A DNA stretch of 16,380 bases, from assembly GCA_047605265.1 (NCBI GenBank), contig JASGFY010000067.1, positions 1 through 16,380 of the forward strand, given 5' to 3'. The position numbers and the translations under genes were made by a program. The DNA comes from Solimonas sp047605265 (GTDB lineage Bacteria > Pseudomonadota > Gammaproteobacteria > Nevskiales > Nevskiaceae). The notes below the pieces were generated by a model. That model made no database searches and was not told the origin of the DNA. It saw nothing but the letters and a program-made list of their open reading frames with translations. Shown one piece after another: positions 15,249-16,380 of this stretch (positions are counted from its first letter, which is position 1; the number at the start of each line of letters is the position of its first letter).

Positions 15249-15911
15249 CTATTGCGGATCGAAGCGATAGCCGAGCACGTCGACGTCGCGCTTGAAGGTG
15301 CGGCCGACCAGTTCGGCGAGATCGTCGCTGTAGTAGCTGCGGTAATCCTGCTCGCGGTCGGTCGCCTGACGCTTGTGCGGCAGCTGCGGCGTCGGCACGC
15401 CGATGCGCTTGCAGATCGTGTCAAAGTCGTCCTGCAGGTTCTCATAACGGCCGAGGAAATCCGTCAGCACCCTGCCGTGCAGGTCGACGAGATAATCGGT
15501 CTGCACGGTGGTCGCCGTATCCATGTGGTACTGGTACGGCCGCTCGGGGTCGAGCTTCCAGCGCGTGAAGTCCTCGAAGCTCTCATGCCCTTCGAGCAGG
15601 TGCGGGCGCTCGCGCTTCAGATGATGGTACGAGCTGACCTGCAGATCCCAGGGATTGCGCACGAAGGCGAACTTGAACAGGCTGTCGAAAAACTCGTACG
15701 GCAGCATCTCCCGCGCGGCGATGATCTTGGCGTGGCGCGGCAGCTTGGCGGCGATGCGGTGGTCGGTCAGGTGCGACATCCGCGAGCAGATGAACTGCGC
15801 GATGTAGTACGGATCCTTCCACTGCAGCGATTTCAGCGCCGCGCGCACACTGGTGCCGCCGGTCTTGGCGATGTGCACGTACAGGAAGTTGTAGCGGTTC
15901 GAGAGAATCAT
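15249..15911 (-). CDS. Sulfotransferase family 2 domain protein
   Basis: A 220-residue PAPS-dependent sulfotransferase. The 5'-phosphosulfate loop is YVHIAKTGGTSVRAAL (11-26), with Lys16. The 3'-phosphate site is FAFVRNPWDLQVSSYHHL (81-98), with Arg85 and Ser93 in the expected places. The C-terminus (YRSYYSDDLAELV, then VLGYRF) is the usual ending of the carbohydrate sulfotransferase group. ATG 15911 is chosen because translation then starts MILSNRYNFLYVHIAKTGG, as in the family. The longer frame to 16190 runs through repeats and gives an arginine-rich, unrelated tail. It is the first gene of the minus-strand run and has a good candidate promoter. It likely sulfates a sugar of the glycan assembled by the downstream enzymes. 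No PAPS-synthesis genes are in the window. Confidence 0.87.
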   Translation of the reverse strand: MILSNRYNFLYVHIAKTGGTSVRAALKSLQWKDPYYIAQFICSRMSHLTDHRIAAKLPRHAKIIAAREMLPYEFFDSLFKFAFVRNPWDLQVSSYHHLKRERPHLLEGHESFEDFTRWKLDPERPYQYHMDTATTVQTDYLVDLHGRVLTDFLGRYENLQDDFDTICKRIGVPTPQLPHKRQATDREQDYRSYYSDDLAELVGRTFKRDVDVLGYRFDPQ

Positions 15912-15927
15912 GGCGATGCGGCAGACG

Positions 15928-15956
15928 GTTATAAGATTATGCCGGATCGGTCCGAA
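15928..15956 (-). promoter_or_regulatory. Candidate sigma-70 promoter of the sulfotransferase operon
   Basis: On the minus strand TTCGGA (15956-15951) is followed after exactly 17 bp by TATAAC (15933-15928, 5 of 6 matches to TATAAT), in a local AT-rich patch. The sulfotransferase ATG at 15911 lies 16 bp further on, so the leader would be very short. The -35 is only a 3 of 6 match. An alternative -10, CATAAT, lies slightly upstream. Confidence 0.45.
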
Positions 15957-16080
15957 CAGGCGACGTCGGCGATCCGCCCCGCGCGGCTCCTCGATTGTGC
16001 GAGCGGCGACTTCGCCTTTCGTCACCGAATGGCGTCGCTTCGTACGGGTCCGTTGCCGGGGGACCGGCGACTGAAATCTT

Positions 16081-16130
16081 GATCCTTCTCCGTTCGCGAG
16101 AAGCGCCTGTCCTGAGCTTGACGAAGGATC
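16081..16130. repeat. REP-like inverted repeat with 8-bp ends
   Basis: GATCCTTC (16081-16088) is repeated inverted as GAAGGATC (16123-16130), bounding a 50-bp unit. Inside lie a 6-bp stem CTTCTC/GAGAAG (16085-16090 and 16098-16103) and the string CCTGTCCTGAGCTTGACGAAGG. That string closely resembles the CCTGAGCTTGTCGAAGG-type intergenic motif scattered through many proteobacterial genomes. It lies upstream of the sulfotransferase promoter, with a CCCCGCAAGGGCGG stretch following. Confidence 0.65.
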
Positions 16131-16222
16131 CCCCGCAAGGGCGGAAGAGGGCGTCCCGGAACCCGAAGGAAACCCATGCACGGCAATCACGGCAATTGGG
16201 CCTGAGAAACCCTCAGCCCCCG

Positions 16223-16245
16223 CCCCTCTCCCGGCGGGAGAGGGG
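16223..16245. repeat. Perfect intergenic palindrome, CCCCTCTCCC type
   Basis: A 10-bp perfect stem, CCCCTCTCCC (16223-16232) with GGGAGAGGGG (16236-16245), closes on a 3-nt GGC loop. On the plus strand a run of six T follows about 13 bp later (16259-16264). No plus-strand gene ends nearby, so terminator function is doubtful. The core matches the palindromes at 994-1022 and 4849-4962. Confidence 0.75.
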
Positions 16246-16281
16246 TTCTCCCCGAGGCTTTTTTCCGGACAGCCGCCCGTG

Positions 16282-16304
16282 TCGAAGGGCCGCCAGTCCT
16301 TCGA
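16282..16304. repeat. Short inverted repeat TCGAAGG/CCTTCGA
   Basis: TCGAAGG (16282-16288) and CCTTCGA (16298-16304) form a perfect 7-bp stem around a 9-nt loop. It lies just after the stop codon of the possible minus-strand gene that enters the window at 16380, so it may be part of that gene's 3' hairpin. It shares the CGAAGG string with the repeat at 16081-16130. Confidence 0.5.
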
Positions 16305-16310
16305 TGCGGC

Positions 16311-16380
16311 CTATGCGCGCCCCGCCGCGGTCGGCCAGCCGGCGATGCGCGGCGGCACGGCCGCGCCGTCCTGCACCGCA
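16311..16380 (-). CDS. Possible C-terminal end of a minus-strand gene
   Basis: One minus-strand frame is open from the window edge to a TAG at 16313-16311 and reads AVQDGAAVPPRIAGWPTAAG plus two residues. The composition looks like a protein C-terminus. The stop is followed by a hairpin and repeats, as at a gene end. Only 22 codons are visible and no family can be named. A plus-strand frame from GTG 16281 is also open to the edge, so even the strand is uncertain. Confidence 0.25.
   Translation of the reverse strand, partial: AVQDGAAVPPRIAGWPTAAGRA

Noticed and set aside
15912..16190. N-terminal extension of the sulfotransferase frame
   Set aside because: It runs through palindromic repeats and the candidate promoter and resembles no family N-terminus; ATG 15911 fits the sulfotransferase start.
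1..16380. tRNA, rRNA, CRISPR array, insertion sequence or phage genes
   Set aside because: No regular repeat-spacer pattern, transposase motifs or structural RNA signatures were seen by eye; a covariance-model search was not possible.

Overview
The window is GC-rich chromosomal DNA (mostly near 70% G+C by eye). It carries a lipopolysaccharide/lipooligosaccharide core-assembly region, most likely from a betaproteobacterium (Rhodocyclales or Burkholderiales type). Pointers are a heptose-7-phosphate kinase (rfaE1) beside ilvE, several GT9 heptosyltransferase-like genes, a Kdo 3-hydroxylase (kdoO) of the Burkholderia type, and dispersed CCCTCTCC-type intergenic palindromes. No rRNA, tRNA, CRISPR array, insertion sequence or phage gene was seen. 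The species cannot be named from the sequence alone.

Layout. Positions 1-1976 (minus): the 3'-truncated rfaE1, then a palindrome, then ilvE with a perfect TATAAT upstream. Positions 2091-4833 (plus): a GT9 glycosyltransferase and a sodium:alanine/glycine symporter whose real start is probably GTG 3340. Positions 4834-5018: palindromes between convergent genes. Positions 5019-6215 (minus): a second GT9. Positions 6216-6572: a gene-free stretch with an AT-rich core. Positions 6573-7454 (minus) kdoO and 7533-8615 (plus) a GT4 glycosyltransferase diverge from overlapping -10 boxes. Positions 8626-15911 (minus) hold a tightly packed run. In transcription order it is sulfotransferase, asparagine-synthetase-type amidotransferase, a degenerate GT4 gene, an intact GT4, a 132-bp gap, a sialyltransferase-fold glycosyltransferase, a GT9 and a polysaccharide pyruvyltransferase. 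Positions 15912-16310 hold a promoter and palindromic repeats. The last 70 bases may be the end of another minus-strand gene.

How the genes fit together. RfaE1 makes activated heptose precursor. GT9 and GT4 enzymes build the inner and outer core. KdoO converts Kdo to Ko in the inner core. The 8.6-15.9 kb run could add unusual acidic or amidated decorations: sulfate, pyruvyl ketal, a sugar from a CMP-activated donor, and an amidated sugar acid. This joint role is inference from gene content. ilvE and the amino-acid symporter are metabolic neighbours without an evident role in the surface glycan.

The most notable single observation is the GT4 remnant at 12974-13434. It keeps recognisable pieces of the start, middle and end of a GT4 enzyme. 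Two frameshifts and two internal deletions can be inferred by comparing it with the intact paralogue next to it. It still keeps tight stop/start spacing with both neighbours.
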